Assembly: GCF_018408855.1 (NCBI RefSeq)
Contig: NZ_AP024328.1
Coordinates: 1 to 64,000 of the forward strand
Direction of reading: 5' to 3'
From: Caballeronia sp. NK8
GTDB taxonomy: Bacteria > Pseudomonadota > Gammaproteobacteria > Burkholderiales > Burkholderiaceae
Length of the DNA: 64,000 nucleotides
The position numbers and the translations under genes are program-made. The notes beneath the pieces are model-generated. The model saw only the letters and a list, made by a program, of their open reading frames with translations, ran no database searches and was not told the DNA's origin. This document shows, piece by piece, positions 36,942 to 46,860 of the stretch (position 1 is the stretch's first letter; the number at the start of each line of letters is the position of its first letter).

Positions 36942-38033
36942 ATGTCGTCCCCCGTCGATCGGAATTCTCAAGAAGTCGATGCCGCCCAAGCGCTGGTCAA
37001 GCGCGGGCTACGGAACTACTGGTACCCAGTCTCGCCCAGCTGGCGAGTGGGCAACGCGCCGGTCGGCGTGACGCGGCTGAGCGAGCAGATCGTTCTGTGG
37101 CGCGACCAACAAGGCAAGGTGCACGCACTGGAAGACCGTTGCCCGCATCGGGGCGCACGTCTTTCGCTGGGCTGGAATCTTGGTACCAGCGTCGCATGCT
37201 GGTACCACGGCGTCGAGGTGAACGGGCAAGGGACGGTGACCAATGTGCCGGCGGTTGCGGATTGCCCGTTGGAGGGCCGCAAGTGCGTGAAGTCGTATCC
37301 GGTAGAGGAGCGTGCTGGCGCAATTTTCTTGTGGTTCGGAGATGAGGCTCACCAAGATCCGGCGCCATTGGAGTTGCCCGAAGAGTTGGCATCGGAGGAG
37401 TATTCCAGTTTTCTATGCGTCGGCAACTGGAAGGTGAACTACCAGTACGTGATCGACAACGTCATGGACCCGATGCATGGTGCTTATCTGCATTCGGTGT
37501 CGCACTCGATGGCAGACGGCGACAAGCGCGCAGAGATGCGGGTGAGGAAGACCGAACGAGGTTTGATGTTTGAGAAGGTCGGGCAGCGCGATGTGAACTT
37601 CGATTGGGTCGAATTGGGCGAGACGGGCAATTTGTGGATGCGCTTGGCGATTCCGTATGCCAAGAAGTTCGGCCCGGGTGGCAGCTTCGGCATCGTGGCA
37701 ATGGCCACGCCGGTTGACGAAGACAATAGCCAGTGTTTCTTCTGGCGCACGCGCAAGGTCTCAGGTTGGGAGCGAGACGCGTGGCGCTTTCTGTATCGCA
37801 ACCGCCTCGAGGGCCTGCACTGGAACGTGCTGGAGCAAGACCGTTCCATTCTTGAGGGCCTCGCGCCAAACGCAGTAGATCACGAGTTCCTTTATCAGCA
37901 CGACGTAGGCATTACGCGCGTACGCCGTTTGATGAAACAACGCGCGCAGCAGCAGCTCGAACAACTGCAGGCTTTTCAACACAAACCGGAAGGCATCGAC
38001 ACGACATCAGCGCAGGTCGCTTCGCATGTCTGA
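36942..38033 (+). CDS. Rieske non-heme iron oxygenase, alpha subunit, copy A
   Basis: A 363-residue oxygenase of the VanA/phthalate-dioxygenase-like group, shorter than naphthalene-type alpha subunits and with no separate beta subunit in the window. The Rieske cluster ligands are C67, H69 (RCPHRGA) and C86, H89 (CWYHG). The mononuclear iron site is in 'VMDPMHGAYLHS': D176 as the electron-bridging residue, H179 and H184 as ligands. It would hydroxylate or demethylate an aromatic or heterocyclic substrate with electrons from the ferredoxin upstream. It ends with a tail 'HKPEGIDTTSAQVASHV' that differs from copy B. Its stop overlaps the SDR start by 8 bp. Confidence 0.92.
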   Translation: MSSPVDRNSQEVDAAQALVKRGLRNYWYPVSPSWRVGNAPVGVTRLSEQIVLWRDQQGKVHALEDRCPHRGARLSLGWNLGTSVACWYHGVEVNGQGTVTNVPAVADCPLEGRKCVKSYPVEERAGAIFLWFGDEAHQDPAPLELPEELASEEYSSFLCVGNWKVNYQYVIDNVMDPMHGAYLHSVSHSMADGDKRAEMRVRKTERGLMFEKVGQRDVNFDWVELGETGNLWMRLAIPYAKKFGPGGSFGIVAMATPVDEDNSQCFFWRTRKVSGWERDAWRFLYRNRLEGLHWNVLEQDRSILEGLAPNAVDHEFLYQHDVGITRVRRLMKQRAQQQLEQLQAFQHKPEGIDTTSAQVASHV

Positions 38034-38805
38034 GGTCCCCAAGGTCTATAGCGTCGCACCGTTAGTGGGCCGTCGTATCGTCGTCACCGGGGGAGCGCGC
38101 GGGCTTGGCGCTGCGTTTGTTACTTCCTTGTTAGAAGCGGGCGCGACGGTCGCATTCGGTGATTGTCTGACGCGAGAGAGTCAGGCGCTGATCGAATCAA
38201 TGGGAGCGGTGCGAGAATCCGCACACTTCGCGCACTTGGATCTCCTAGATCCACACAGCGTCAACGATTTTTTTTCGGAATGCGCGGAACGGTTAGGTGG
38301 CATAGATGGACTTGTGAATAACGCTGCAATTACAAACTCTGGCGGTGTAGCCGCGGACGATCTCTCTGTCGAGACTTGGGACGCGGTCATGAACGTCAAC
38401 GTGCGTGGCACCTGGTTGGCAAGCATCGCGGCTTTGCCCCATCTCCGCGCATCAGAGCGTGGCAGCATTGTAAACATTGCATCGGATACCGTACTGTGGG
38501 GTGCGCCTAACGTTCTGGCGTACGTTGCGAGCAAAGGTGCTGTCGTTTCAATGACGCGGTCACTGGCGCGGGAGTTTGGCGGTGCAGGGATAACGGTTAA
38601 TGCGATCGCTCCGGGTCTGACCGAGGGTGAAGCAACGGCCTATGTTCCAGCCGAGCGGCACGAACACTACTTGAAGGGGCGAGCAATCACGCGCTCGCAG
38701 ATGGCTAGCGACGTAGTGGGTCCGGTCCTCTTCCTGTTGTCCGACGCAGCACGGTTCGTGACAGGGCAGCTATTGCCGGTCAATGGCGGTTTCGTTCTTA
38801 ATTGA
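38026..38805 (+). CDS. Short-chain dehydrogenase/reductase with complete active site
   Basis: A 259-residue classical SDR. The cofactor-binding motif is 'VVTGGARGLGAAF' near residue 20, the NNAG motif is in 'GLVNNAAIT' and the catalytic Tyr and Lys are in 'LAYVASKGAVVSMTRSLA' with Ser in 'SIVNIASD'. It starts within the oxygenase stop (ATGTCTGA), so it is translationally coupled and probably oxidises the diol or alcohol made by the oxygenase. It differs from the two atypical SDRs downstream, which lack the Tyr and Lys. Confidence 0.88.
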   Translation: MSEVPKVYSVAPLVGRRIVVTGGARGLGAAFVTSLLEAGATVAFGDCLTRESQALIESMGAVRESAHFAHLDLLDPHSVNDFFSECAERLGGIDGLVNNAAITNSGGVAADDLSVETWDAVMNVNVRGTWLASIAALPHLRASERGSIVNIASDTVLWGAPNVLAYVASKGAVVSMTRSLAREFGGAGITVNAIAPGLTEGEATAYVPAERHEHYLKGRAITRSQMASDVVGPVLFLLSDAARFVTGQLLPVNGGFVLN

Positions 38806-38840
38806 ATAAGCTGGAAGTGTTTAATTTACAGGAGTCAGCA

Positions 38841-39368
38841 ATGGCAGATACAGAAGTCGGGACTGCGGACGTTGAACAGCGCGCCGGTGGAAGCCTCGCC
38901 GAGTTGATGAGCAATCGGGTAGCGCTTTTCGAGACAAGAAAATACGACTGGGACGCGCTCAAATTCCAGGCGGACTACGACCCGGCGTATCGACGGGCGC
39001 AAATGCGGTACGTCGGAACCGGCGGCACGGGCGTCGCCAAGGACGTTAACACCGTTCCTGCGGGCTCGTTCACATTTTCGACTATGGTGATTCCAGCCGG
39101 CAACATTGGTCCGAGCCACATTCACATCGACGTTGAAGAAATCTTCTTCGTGCTGCGCGGGAAAATGAAGGTCATCTGCGAAAAAGATGGCGAGACATGG
39201 GAGGCGGTTCTCGGCGAGCGAGATCTGATTTCCGTGCCGCCCGGTGTGTATCGCAGCGAGATCAATGTCGGCGAGGAGGACGCTTTGATGTGCGTCATGC
39301 TGGGGTCGCCGAAACCGATCACGCCAACATATCCGCCCGATTCGCCGCTGGCTAAATTGAAACGCTGA
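38841..39368 (+). CDS. Cupin-domain protein
   Basis: A 175-residue single-domain cupin. The metal-binding motif is 'PSHIHIDVEEIFFVLRGKMK' (two His and Glu of cupin motif 1), with 'DLISVPPGVYRSEINVG' forming the second part. The start at 38841 is supported by AGGAG at 38830-38834; the in-frame ATG at 38802 overlaps the previous stop and is less likely. It may be a small dioxygenase, isomerase or hydrolase acting on a pathway intermediate; the substrate is not evident. It is 35 bp after the SDR and 15 bp before the hydrolase gene. Confidence 0.78.
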   Translation: MADTEVGTADVEQRAGGSLAELMSNRVALFETRKYDWDALKFQADYDPAYRRAQMRYVGTGGTGVAKDVNTVPAGSFTFSTMVIPAGNIGPSHIHIDVEEIFFVLRGKMKVICEKDGETWEAVLGERDLISVPPGVYRSEINVGEEDALMCVMLGSPKPITPTYPPDSPLAKLKR

Positions 39369-39383
39369 CTTGCGGACAGCACG

Positions 39384-40256
39384 ATGCCAGCATATACCGA
39401 GGGTAACCTCTCGCAAAACTTTATGCAGGAACTGCTCGGGTACCCGTCTAAACTCGCGCATATTCCTGGTGGTCAGATTAGCTTTCGCGAGGCCGGTCAA
39501 GACAGAAAGGATGCGATCCCGCTGGTTTTACTGCATGGCATCGGTTCGGGTGCTGCGTCGTGGTCAAAGCAACTAGACAGCGTAGGGCAGGCGAGGCGCG
39601 TAGTGGCTTGGGACGCCCCCGGCTATGGCGAGTCGACGCCAGTGAAACCTTGCGTACCGGTAGCAGCCGATTACGCAGAAGTGCTTTTCGCGTGGCTTGA
39701 AACGATCGAAATAGATCGCTGCGTAATGGTGGGGCATTCGCTAGGAGCAATAATCGCTGGCGGGTTCGCGTTAGCGCACGGGTCCAAGCTCGCGGGTCTT
39801 TTGCTGCTTTCTCCAGCAAGAGGCTACGGCAACGCGAGTGCCGAGGTACGTGACGGAAAGCGCAATGGACGCTTGGAGATGCTCAGGACGCTTGGCCCAG
39901 AGGGTCTCGCAAGGGAGAGATCTTCGAATATGTTGTCGTCAGCCGCCAGCGATGAAGCTCGTCTATTTGTGCATTGGAACATGTCAAAGGTCGTACCAGA
40001 GGGGTACGAACAGGCGACGCATTTGCTCGCAAATGCGGATTTGGCAGCGGACATATCCAGATTCCGCGGTCGAATCGCAGTCGCCGTTGGCGCAGAAGAT
40101 ACCATCACTCCTGCGTCGGCTTGCGAGCCGGTTGCCCGCGCTGCGGGGGTGGCTTTGCAAATCGTTCCCCAAGCAGGGCATGCAGGTTACATCGAGCTTC
40201 CAGGCGTGTATTCGAACTTGATCGAAACATTCTGCCGTACATGTGAGAGCTGGTAG
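39384..40256 (+). CDS. Alpha/beta hydrolase, C-C hydrolase-like
   Basis: A 290-residue alpha/beta-fold hydrolase like MhpC/BphD meta-cleavage-product hydrolases. The oxyanion loop is 'LLHGIGSGAASW', the nucleophile is S119 in 'VGHSLGAI', the acid is in 'VAVGAEDTITP' and the base His in 'PQAGHAGYIE'. With a VOC-type ring-cleaving dioxygenase in the same cluster, hydrolysis of a ring-cleavage product is the most natural role. Ester or lactone hydrolysis is equally compatible with the fold. It ends 56 bp before the IclR gene. Confidence 0.82.
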   Translation: MPAYTEGNLSQNFMQELLGYPSKLAHIPGGQISFREAGQDRKDAIPLVLLHGIGSGAASWSKQLDSVGQARRVVAWDAPGYGESTPVKPCVPVAADYAEVLFAWLETIEIDRCVMVGHSLGAIIAGGFALAHGSKLAGLLLLSPARGYGNASAEVRDGKRNGRLEMLRTLGPEGLARERSSNMLSSAASDEARLFVHWNMSKVVPEGYEQATHLLANADLAADISRFRGRIAVAVGAEDTITPASACEPVARAAGVALQIVPQAGHAGYIELPGVYSNLIETFCRTCESW

Positions 40257-40312
40257 GGGAGTGCGAGGCTTGAAGTGCTCGATTGTAAAATCTCTGACGT
40301 ATAGGACTACCA

Positions 40313-41122
40313 ATGACTGAGACTGTGCCAGGACTCGAGCGTGGTCTGAAGATGCTAACGGAGTTTTCCGCTCGTGAACCGGTGCTCGGGGCGCCTGAGC
40401 TGACGAAGCGGCTGGGAATTCCGCGCTCGACCGTTTTTCGCCTTCTTCAAACGCTCGAGTCTTTGAGGTTTGTAGAGCGAGTGGACAAGGATAGAAATTT
40501 CAGCCTTGGTCCTGCGGTGCTACAGCTCGGCTACGGCTTCCTAGCGTCGATGGAAATAGCACGTACCGGTCAGCCCGTGATCGAGTCGCTGCGGGATGTA
40601 ACAGGCCTCGCTTGCCATGTGGTCATTCGTGATGGGCGGGACATTGTTGTTGTCGCACGAGCAAAGAGTCAGCTCCCGCTGTTGAGGTCGGTACGGATTA
40701 ACGTAGGAACCCGCTTACCTGCTCATGCTGCCACCCACGGTTTTGCCCTAATGGCCGATCTCACTCTTGGAGAGCTCCGGTCGTTGTATCCAGAACCGAC
40801 GCTACGGCGCTTCACATCTCTTACGCCAGGTACGGTCGAGGAGTTGCACGCACGCGCACTAGAAGATGCGAAGAGGGGCTACTCAATCGGCGAATCTTCA
40901 TTTGAGAGTGGCATCTCCGTGGTATCGGCTCCAATCCGCGATGCAACGGGGAGGTTGGTAGCCGTTGCGACGGCAACCGTCGCGGCTTCTAAGGTCGACA
41001 TGGCCCTCCTCGAGGACGGACTCGTCTGGAAGGTCAAAGACGCTGCAAATGAAATCTCTCGACGGCTCTCGCGGAGCACTCAGGCAACGAGTAAATACCT
41101 CGAGCAGGCGGAGTTGCAATGA
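40313..41122 (+). CDS. IclR-family transcriptional regulator 1
   Basis: A 269-residue regulator with an N-terminal winged HTH ('ELTKRLGIPRSTVFRLLQTL') and a C-terminal GAF-like effector domain ('RDVTGLACHVVIRDGRDIVV', 'GYSIGESSFESGISVVSAPI'). IclR proteins commonly control aromatic-degradation operons in response to a pathway intermediate. It lies within the operon, overlapping the next gene by ATGA, so it is expressed with its targets. A close paralogue lies at 51959. Confidence 0.9.
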   Translation: MTETVPGLERGLKMLTEFSAREPVLGAPELTKRLGIPRSTVFRLLQTLESLRFVERVDKDRNFSLGPAVLQLGYGFLASMEIARTGQPVIESLRDVTGLACHVVIRDGRDIVVVARAKSQLPLLRSVRINVGTRLPAHAATHGFALMADLTLGELRSLYPEPTLRRFTSLTPGTVEELHARALEDAKRGYSIGESSFESGISVVSAPIRDATGRLVAVATATVAASKVDMALLEDGLVWKVKDAANEISRRLSRSTQATSKYLEQAELQ

Positions 41123-41925
41123 TGAAGCTCGATCTATCGGGGCAGGTTGCTGTGGTTACTGGTGGCAGTTCTGGAATTGGACTAGCAGCGGCGCTGCTAC
41201 TCCTCGGTGCCGGTGCCAGTGTCGGAATCTGCGGGCGCAATTGGGAGCGTCTGAAAAGCGCAGAAGCTTCGCTTGCTCAGGCCTGCGCTGATGGAGACGA
41301 CCGGAGGCTTCTCGTTCAACGATGCGACGTATTAAATCAGGAAGATGTCAAGAGCTTTGCTGAGGCTATGCGAGCCCGCTTCGGACGGGTCGACATGCTC
41401 ATCAACAACGCGGGTCAGGGGCGCGTTTCTACATTTTCAAGCACCCTCGACGAGGAGTGGCGCGAGGAATTGGAGTTGAAATACTTTGGGGTCATCCGTC
41501 CGACTCGCGCGTTCCTGCCAATGCTCCAAGCCTCGCCCAACCCGTCGATCGTCTGCGTGAATTCACTTTTGGCGCTGCAACCCGAGCGGCACATGGTAGC
41601 GACGTCGTCCGCACGCGCGGGGTTGCTCAACCTGACCAAATCGCTTGCGAACGAACTTGCAGGTGATGGCATCCGGGTTAACTCGATCCTTATAGGAATT
41701 GTCGAATCGGGCCAGTGGCGCCGACGCTTCCAGTCCCAAGCGCAAGACGAACAGTCGTGGGATGAATGGACTGCAGCGATCGCGCGAGAGAAGGAGATAC
41801 CACTAGGTCGATTTGGGCGGCCCGAGGAGGCCGCCAAAGCGATTTTTTTCTTAGCTACGAGCCTGTCGTCGTACACGACGGGCAGCCATATTGATGTTTC
41901 TGGAGGCGTTGCGCGACATGTCTAG
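41119..41925 (+). CDS. Atypical SDR lacking the catalytic Tyr-Lys pair
   Basis: A 268-residue Rossmann-fold SDR: 'VAVVTGGSSGIGLAAALLLL' (cofactor loop) and 'MLINNAGQGRVST'. Where YxxxK is expected the sequence reads 'MVATSSARAGLLNLTKSLA': Tyr is replaced by Thr and Lys by Arg. The same pattern occurs in the SDR at 49676, so the change is a property of this subfamily, not decay. It may act by a different mechanism, or not as a dehydrogenase. ATG 41119 overlaps the IclR stop; ATG 41122 is in frame directly after it. Its last 8 bp overlap the ThDP gene, and its 3' end is present as a relic at 59573. Confidence 0.85.
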   Translation: MMKLDLSGQVAVVTGGSSGIGLAAALLLLGAGASVGICGRNWERLKSAEASLAQACADGDDRRLLVQRCDVLNQEDVKSFAEAMRARFGRVDMLINNAGQGRVSTFSSTLDEEWREELELKYFGVIRPTRAFLPMLQASPNPSIVCVNSLLALQPERHMVATSSARAGLLNLTKSLANELAGDGIRVNSILIGIVESGQWRRRFQSQAQDEQSWDEWTAAIAREKEIPLGRFGRPEEAAKAIFFLATSLSSYTTGSHIDVSGGVARHV

Positions 41926-43553
41926 TAAAACTACCGTTGGCGATGTGATCGCCGCTTTTCTCGAGCAGTGCGGCGTGCAAACGGCGTTCGGCGTGATTTC
42001 GATTCATAACATGCCGATGCTTGATGCAATTGGCCGACGGAGCAAGATTCGATTTGTTGGCGCACGAGGCGAGGCAGGTGCGGTGAATATGGCCGACGGT
42101 CTGGCTCGCGTCTCGGGGCAGCTGGGCGTAGCGTTTTCCAGCACGGGTACGGGTGCAGGCAACCCCGCTGGCGCGATGGTTGAGGCACTGACTGCGAGCA
42201 CGCCACTGCTGCACCTTACCGGTCAGATTGAGGCGCAGTACCTGGATCGCAACTGTGGCTATATTCATGAGGTGCCGCGTCAGTTGGAGATGCTCGCGGC
42301 GATCTCGAAGGCCGCCTACCGCGTGCGTAACGCTGAGACAGCACTGGCGACGGTGCGCGAAGCGGTGCGCGTTGCGCAGACAGCGCCGACGGGCCCGGTG
42401 AGCGTCGAGATTCCGATCGACATCCAAAGTGCCGAAATCGATTGGCCGGCCGATCTTAGCGCACCGCAAATCACTACGCCCGCACATAACAGCGCGCAGA
42501 TCGAGCGACTCGCCGATGCGCTTGCTAGTGCCAAGCGGCCGTTGCTGTGGCTTGGTAGCGGAGCGCGCCATGCAACGCGTCAAGTCGAGCGGCTAGTCGC
42601 GCTGGGCTTTGGCGTGGTGACCAGCGTGCATGGACGCGGCGTGCTGCCTGAAGACCACCCGATGTCGCTTGGCGCTTTCAATGCACACGCTGCGGTGGAG
42701 AAGTTCTACCAAACGTGCGACGCGGTGGTGGTAGTCGGCTCCCGTCTGCGTGGTAACGAGACGATGAAATTCAAGCTGGCCCTGCCCAAGCCGCTCTATC
42801 GCATTGATGCAGACGTGCTCGCCGAGAACCGCTCCTACCCGAGCGAGTTGTTCGTGCATGGTGATGCGGCACTAGTGCTCGATGAACTGGCAACTCGGCT
42901 GGAGGGCCGTCTTTCGGTAGACGACCGCTTTGCAGCCGATCTTGCCGCAGTTCATGAGGCCGCGGTGGCAGACATGGTCAAGGGTCTTGGACCGTACAAG
43001 CCGCTGGTTCAAGCGTTGCAGGCGGTGGCGGGGCGCGACTACAACTGGGTCCGAGACGTGACGATCTCCAACTCATCCTGGGGCAACCGGCTGTTGAAAA
43101 TCTTCACCCCGCGCGCGAGCGCTTATGCGGTCAACGGCGGCATCGGGCAGGGCTTGCAGATGGCAATCGGTGCGGCGGCAGCGGGTTCAGCGGCCAAGAC
43201 GATCTGTATCGTCGGCGACGGCGGGCTGATGTTGAACGTGGGTGAACTTGCCACCGCGGTTCAGGAGAACCTTGATCTGCTGATCGTGCTGATGAACGAC
43301 CAGCGCTATGGCGTGATCAAGAACATCCAAGACAAACAGTACAACGGACGTCACTACTACGTTGAGCTGAAGCAGCCTGATTTTGGGCAACTGTGCGCGA
43401 GCATGGGGGTGAAACATCACCTGTTGACTTCCTTTGACCATGTTCAGCAGGTGCTCGAAGAGGGAATCCAAGAAAGCGGACCCGTGGTTGTTGAAGTCGA
43501 CATGCTCGCTATCGGTGATTTCGCGACCCCGTTCGCAGGACCAGCTACGAAAA
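41843..43553 (+). repeat. Direct repeat, block 2 copy A (matches 59573-61283)
   Basis: This segment covers the last 27 codons of the atypical SDR and almost the whole ThDP gene. It matches the second copy at an offset of 17730 with scattered, mostly silent differences and about seven amino-acid changes. Confidence 0.9.
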
Positions 43554-43585
43554 AAACAGACTCACAGGAAGCAAAACATGGCTAA
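41918..43585 (+). CDS. ThDP-dependent 2-oxo-acid decarboxylase-type enzyme, copy A
   Basis: A 555-residue thiamine diphosphate enzyme of the benzoylformate decarboxylase/acetolactate synthase superfamily. The activating Glu is E52 in '[14 protein letters not shown]' and the ThDP/Mg motif is GDG at 433-435 followed by 'LMLN' and '[13 protein letters not shown]'. The order of Pyr, central and PP domains is normal. It could decarboxylate or cleave a 2-oxo acid from the pathway, giving an aldehyde for the ALDH at 44408. The start at 41918 is favoured because GGAGG lies 9 bp upstream and it is conserved in copy B. It overlaps the next gene by 8 bp. Confidence 0.85.
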   Translation: MSSKTTVGDVIAAFLEQCGVQTAFGVISIHNMPMLDAIGRRSKIRFVGARGEAGAVNMADGLARVSGQLGVAFSSTGTGAGNPAGAMVEALTASTPLLHLTGQIEAQYLDRNCGYIHEVPRQLEMLAAISKAAYRVRNAETALATVREAVRVAQTAPTGPVSVEIPIDIQSAEIDWPADLSAPQITTPAHNSAQIERLADALASAKRPLLWLGSGARHATRQVERLVALGFGVVTSVHGRGVLPEDHPMSLGAFNAHAAVEKFYQTCDAVVVVGSRLRGNETMKFKLALPKPLYRIDADVLAENRSYPSELFVHGDAALVLDELATRLEGRLSVDDRFAADLAAVHEAAVADMVKGLGPYKPLVQALQAVAGRDYNWVRDVTISNSSWGNRLLKIFTPRASAYAVNGGIGQGLQMAIGAAAAGSAAKTICIVGDGGLMLNVGELATAVQENLDLLIVLMNDQRYGVIKNIQDKQYNGRHYYVELKQPDFGQLCASMGVKHHLLTSFDHVQQVLEEGIQESGPVVVEVDMLAIGDFATPFAGPATKKTDSQEAKHG

Positions 43586-44396
43586 CGCATTGCGCGACGC
43601 CCTCGAAGTCACCCTAATTGGGTTTGGCGCGATCGGGTCAACAGTTTACAAAGCCGTTGCGGACGACCGTGATTTGAAGATCACGCAAGTAATCGTTCCT
43701 GAGTTGCAAATCCAGAATGTGCAAGAACTGGTCGGTGCGGATGTGGAAGTCGCTTCGTCTGCGATGACGTTTAGTCGTCGTCCGCGGTTCGTCCTCGAAT
43801 GCGCTGGACATGCGGCGCTGCGAGACCACGTCGTACCTCTGCTGCAAGCAGGTACCGACTGTGCTGTGGCATCGATCGGCGCTTTGTCGGACGATTTATT
43901 GCGTGGGGCATTAGTGGAAGCCGCGGAGGCAAGCGGTGCCACGCTTAGCCTGATTGCAGGCGCGATCGGTGGTGTGGACGCAATTGCAGCGGCCCGCAAC
44001 GGGGGACTGGATGAAGTCTTATACACTGGACGCAAGCCGCCAAAGGGTTGGCTCGGCACCCCGGCAGAGGGCGTTTGCGACCTCAATGCCTTAAGCGAAG
44101 CACATGTCATTTTCGAAGGCAGTGCTCGCGATGCAGCTCGCTTGTTTCCGCAAAACGCCAACGTCGCCGCGACCATTGCGCTAGCCGGACTGGGCCTTGA
44201 CAAGACTTCCGTACGATTGATCGCGGATCCGAGCATCCAACGAAACATCCATCGGATTACGGCCCGCGGCGCGTTCGGCGAAATGTCGCTGGAAATGTGT
44301 GGTAAGCCCTTGGCTGACAATCCGAAGACGTCTGCACTGACCGCCTTCAGCGCCATTCGAGCGTTGCGCAACCGCGCTGCACATTACGTAATCTGA
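43578..44396 (+). CDS. Aspartate dehydrogenase-like oxidoreductase
   Basis: A 272-residue protein of the NadX/aspartate dehydrogenase (DUF108) family: Rossmann motif '[17 protein letters not shown]', the central '[20 protein letters not shown]' and '[19 protein letters not shown]' with the conserved Asn-Val-Ala segment. The family interconverts L-aspartate and iminoaspartate with NAD(P). In catabolic clusters such proteins may act on an imine or amino-acid-like intermediate, which would fit a nitrogen-containing substrate. The start at 43578 is preferred over 43434 because homology begins at '[16 protein letters not shown]'. Copy B of the block lacks this gene. Confidence 0.8.
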   Translation: MANALRDALEVTLIGFGAIGSTVYKAVADDRDLKITQVIVPELQIQNVQELVGADVEVASSAMTFSRRPRFVLECAGHAALRDHVVPLLQAGTDCAVASIGALSDDLLRGALVEAAEASGATLSLIAGAIGGVDAIAAARNGGLDEVLYTGRKPPKGWLGTPAEGVCDLNALSEAHVIFEGSARDAARLFPQNANVAATIALAGLGLDKTSVRLIADPSIQRNIHRITARGAFGEMSLEMCGKPLADNPKTSALTAFSAIRALRNRAAHYVI

Positions 44397-44407
44397 AGGG
44401 CAATGAA

Positions 44408-45898
44408 ATGAGCGCATTTGACCCAACCCTTCTCGGGAACGACAAGATATTCGTTGCCGGGGAATGGCGACGCGGCGATGGGGATGCTTATGTGAGCATT
44501 TACCCCGCGGATCAATCGGTGAATGCGGAAGTAAGCACCGCCACGGCGCGTGATGTCCAAGATGCGGTCGTTGCTGCAGACGTCGCCTGGCGGCAGGCGA
44601 ACTGGGCGGGGCTAAAGGCACACGAACGCGCCGCTGTATTGCATAACATCGCCTCACTAATTGACGCGAAACACGAAGGACTTTCCTTGCTGCAGCGACG
44701 GGATAATGGTAAGCCCATCAATGAGACTCGTGCCTTGGTACGCAGTGCCGCAAACACCTTCCGGTACTTTGCGTCTTGCCTTGAGACACTTGAGGACGCT
44801 GTTACCCCCTCGCGTGGGGACTACATTACGATGAGCGTTCACGAGCCGATGGGCGTCGTTGCTGCCATCACTCCATGGAATTCTCCGATAGCGTCCGATG
44901 CTCAGAAACTTGCGCCGGCACTAGCCGCCGGTAACTCGGTCGTCCTTAAGCCGGCGGAAGTAACACCGCTGGCGTCGTTAGCACTCGCGCGAATTTGCGA
45001 GGAGGCCGGTGTTCCAAAAGGAGTTCTCAGTGTACTTCCAGGGAAGGGCTCGGTGGTGGGCGATGCGCTAGTAAGGCACCCACTCGTGAAGAAAGTATCC
45101 TTCACTGGCGGCACGACAGTCGGTCGAGGCATAGCGCGACTTGCAGCCGAAAAGCTAATGCCTGTCTCTCTCGAGCTAGGCGGCAAGTCACCGACCATAG
45201 TGTTTGAGGATGCCGACCTTGATCACGCAATCAATGGCGTGCTTTATGGGATTTTTAGTTCATCGGGCGAGTCCTGCATCGCAGGGTCTCGCCTTTTTGT
45301 CGCGCGGGAGATCTTCGACGAATTTGTCACGCGACTGACCCATGCAGCTCAGTGCCTCAGAGTTGGCGACCCTTCGCGCGAAGACACGCACATGGGTCCG
45401 CTGATCTCCAAGCAACACCGAGAAACTGTCGAACGGTACGTTGCGAAGGCGATAGAAGAGGGCGGAAGGCTGCGCTGCGGCGGAGAACGTCCGACGGGCA
45501 ACGGTCTCGAGGCGGGTTTCTTCTACCTTCCCACGATTTTCGATGGATTGACGAACGATGCTCTCGTCTGTCAAGAGGAGATCTTCGGTCCGGTCCTCGT
45601 GGCGCTTCCGTTTGACGGTGAGGAGTCTCTCATTGAGCAAGCGAACGACAGCGTCTTTGGTCTTGCCGCGGGTATCTGGACGCGTGATTACAAGCGCGCC
45701 TGGAGAGTCAGCAAGGCACTCGCAACCGGAACTGTGTGGATCAACACCTACAAGCAGTTTTCGATCTCAACCCCTTTCAGTGGCTGGAAAGAAAGTGGTA
45801 TGGGACGCGAAAAGGGCTACCTAGGAATCCGAGAGTACATGCATCAAAAGAGCGTCTATTGGGGCATGAACGACGAGCCACTAGCGTGGGCGAAGTGA
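44408..45898 (+). CDS. Aldehyde dehydrogenase
   Basis: A 496-residue NAD(P)-dependent aldehyde dehydrogenase. The general base E256 lies in 'SLELGGKSP', the catalytic C290 in 'SSSGESCIAGSR', and the Asn for substrate positioning in 'ITPWNSPIA'. Length and motif order are normal. It would oxidise an aldehyde formed by the ThDP enzyme or another step to the acid. It lies 11 bp after the aspartate-dehydrogenase-like gene and 13 bp before the VOC gene. Confidence 0.93.
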   Translation: MSAFDPTLLGNDKIFVAGEWRRGDGDAYVSIYPADQSVNAEVSTATARDVQDAVVAADVAWRQANWAGLKAHERAAVLHNIASLIDAKHEGLSLLQRRDNGKPINETRALVRSAANTFRYFASCLETLEDAVTPSRGDYITMSVHEPMGVVAAITPWNSPIASDAQKLAPALAAGNSVVLKPAEVTPLASLALARICEEAGVPKGVLSVLPGKGSVVGDALVRHPLVKKVSFTGGTTVGRGIARLAAEKLMPVSLELGGKSPTIVFEDADLDHAINGVLYGIFSSSGESCIAGSRLFVAREIFDEFVTRLTHAAQCLRVGDPSREDTHMGPLISKQHRETVERYVAKAIEEGGRLRCGGERPTGNGLEAGFFYLPTIFDGLTNDALVCQEEIFGPVLVALPFDGEESLIEQANDSVFGLAAGIWTRDYKRAWRVSKALATGTVWINTYKQFSISTPFSGWKESGMGREKGYLGIREYMHQKSVYWGMNDEPLAWAK

Positions 45899-45911
45899 AA
45901 GGAGCATTGGC

Positions 45912-46860
45912 ATGACGATTTTAGGCATAGAGCAAATCAAGTATGGCGTGACTGATCTGGCGACATGCAGGTCCTTTTTCAAGGACTGGGGACTGAAGGA
46001 AGTGTCGCACGATGGGCGACAGGTTCGCTTTGAAACGCTCAACGGTTGCACGGTCATTGCGGTGGATGCGAACGACCCGTCGCTGCCGCCCGCGTTCGAG
46101 GAAGGCTCGACGTTGCGGGAGGTGACGTGGGGTGTGGGCAGCCGTGAAGAACTTGATGCGTTGAGGGGCCGTTTTGAAGGTCAGCCGGCGCACTTCGAAT
46201 CGGACAATGCCATCGGATGCATTGATCCGACTGGAATGGCGATCCGCATTGAGGTGACACGCAGGCGCGAGGTGGACATCAAGGCTTCGACCTCGAACAC
46301 ATGGGGCAATGCGACGCGTATTGACACCCCGGGGGTGATCTACGATCACGCGGAGCCCATCGAGGTTGGACACGTCGTGTTATTTACGAACCGGCTGGCC
46401 GAGCAGGAAGAGTTCTACCACGAACTGCTTGGGTTCGAGGTTTCCGACCGATATCCGGGGCGCGGCACGTTTATGCGATGTGCGGCCCACGGTGGGCACC
46501 ACGACCTGTTCATGCTGCAACTGCCAGATGGCAAGCCGGGGCTTAATCACGTCGCGTTCACGGTGCGCGACATCCATGAAGTTTTTGGCGGGGGCTTGCA
46601 TGTGAGTCGCTGCGGCTGGAGCACCAAGCTGGGCCCGGGTCGTCATCCGATTTCCGCTGCGTACTTCTGGTACTTCGAGAACCCGGCTGGCGGGTTGATC
46701 GAGTACTACTCGGACGAAGACGTGCTCACGCCCAACTGGCAACCGCGCGAGTTCGAGCCGAGTCCGACCATGTTTGCCGAGTGGGCAATCGATGGCGGAC
46801 TCGATGGCAACACCCGCCGCCAAAAGAACGCAAAAGCACCCGACGGACGCTTCATGACGG
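45912..46860 (+). repeat. Direct repeat, block 3 copy A (matches 61390-62338)
   Basis: The VOC gene region matches its second copy at an offset of 15478 with scattered silent changes and two amino-acid differences before the C-terminal tails. Confidence 0.88.

Larger units (their letters stand above)
36145..37956 (+). repeat. Direct repeat, block 1 copy A (matches 57662-59473)
   Basis: About 1.8 kb containing promoter, ferredoxin, HTH-like and Rieske oxygenase genes. All reading frames on both strands translate identically to those of the second copy at a constant offset of 21517, so the DNA is essentially identical apart from a few bases in the leader. Confidence 0.92.

Noticed and set aside
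36066..36989. Minus-strand frame of 307 codons opposite ferredoxin and HTH-like genes (also at 57628-58506)
   Set aside because: Present in both duplicated blocks only because the DNA is identical; the plus-strand genes carry intact cysteine and histidine ligands and are the real ones.
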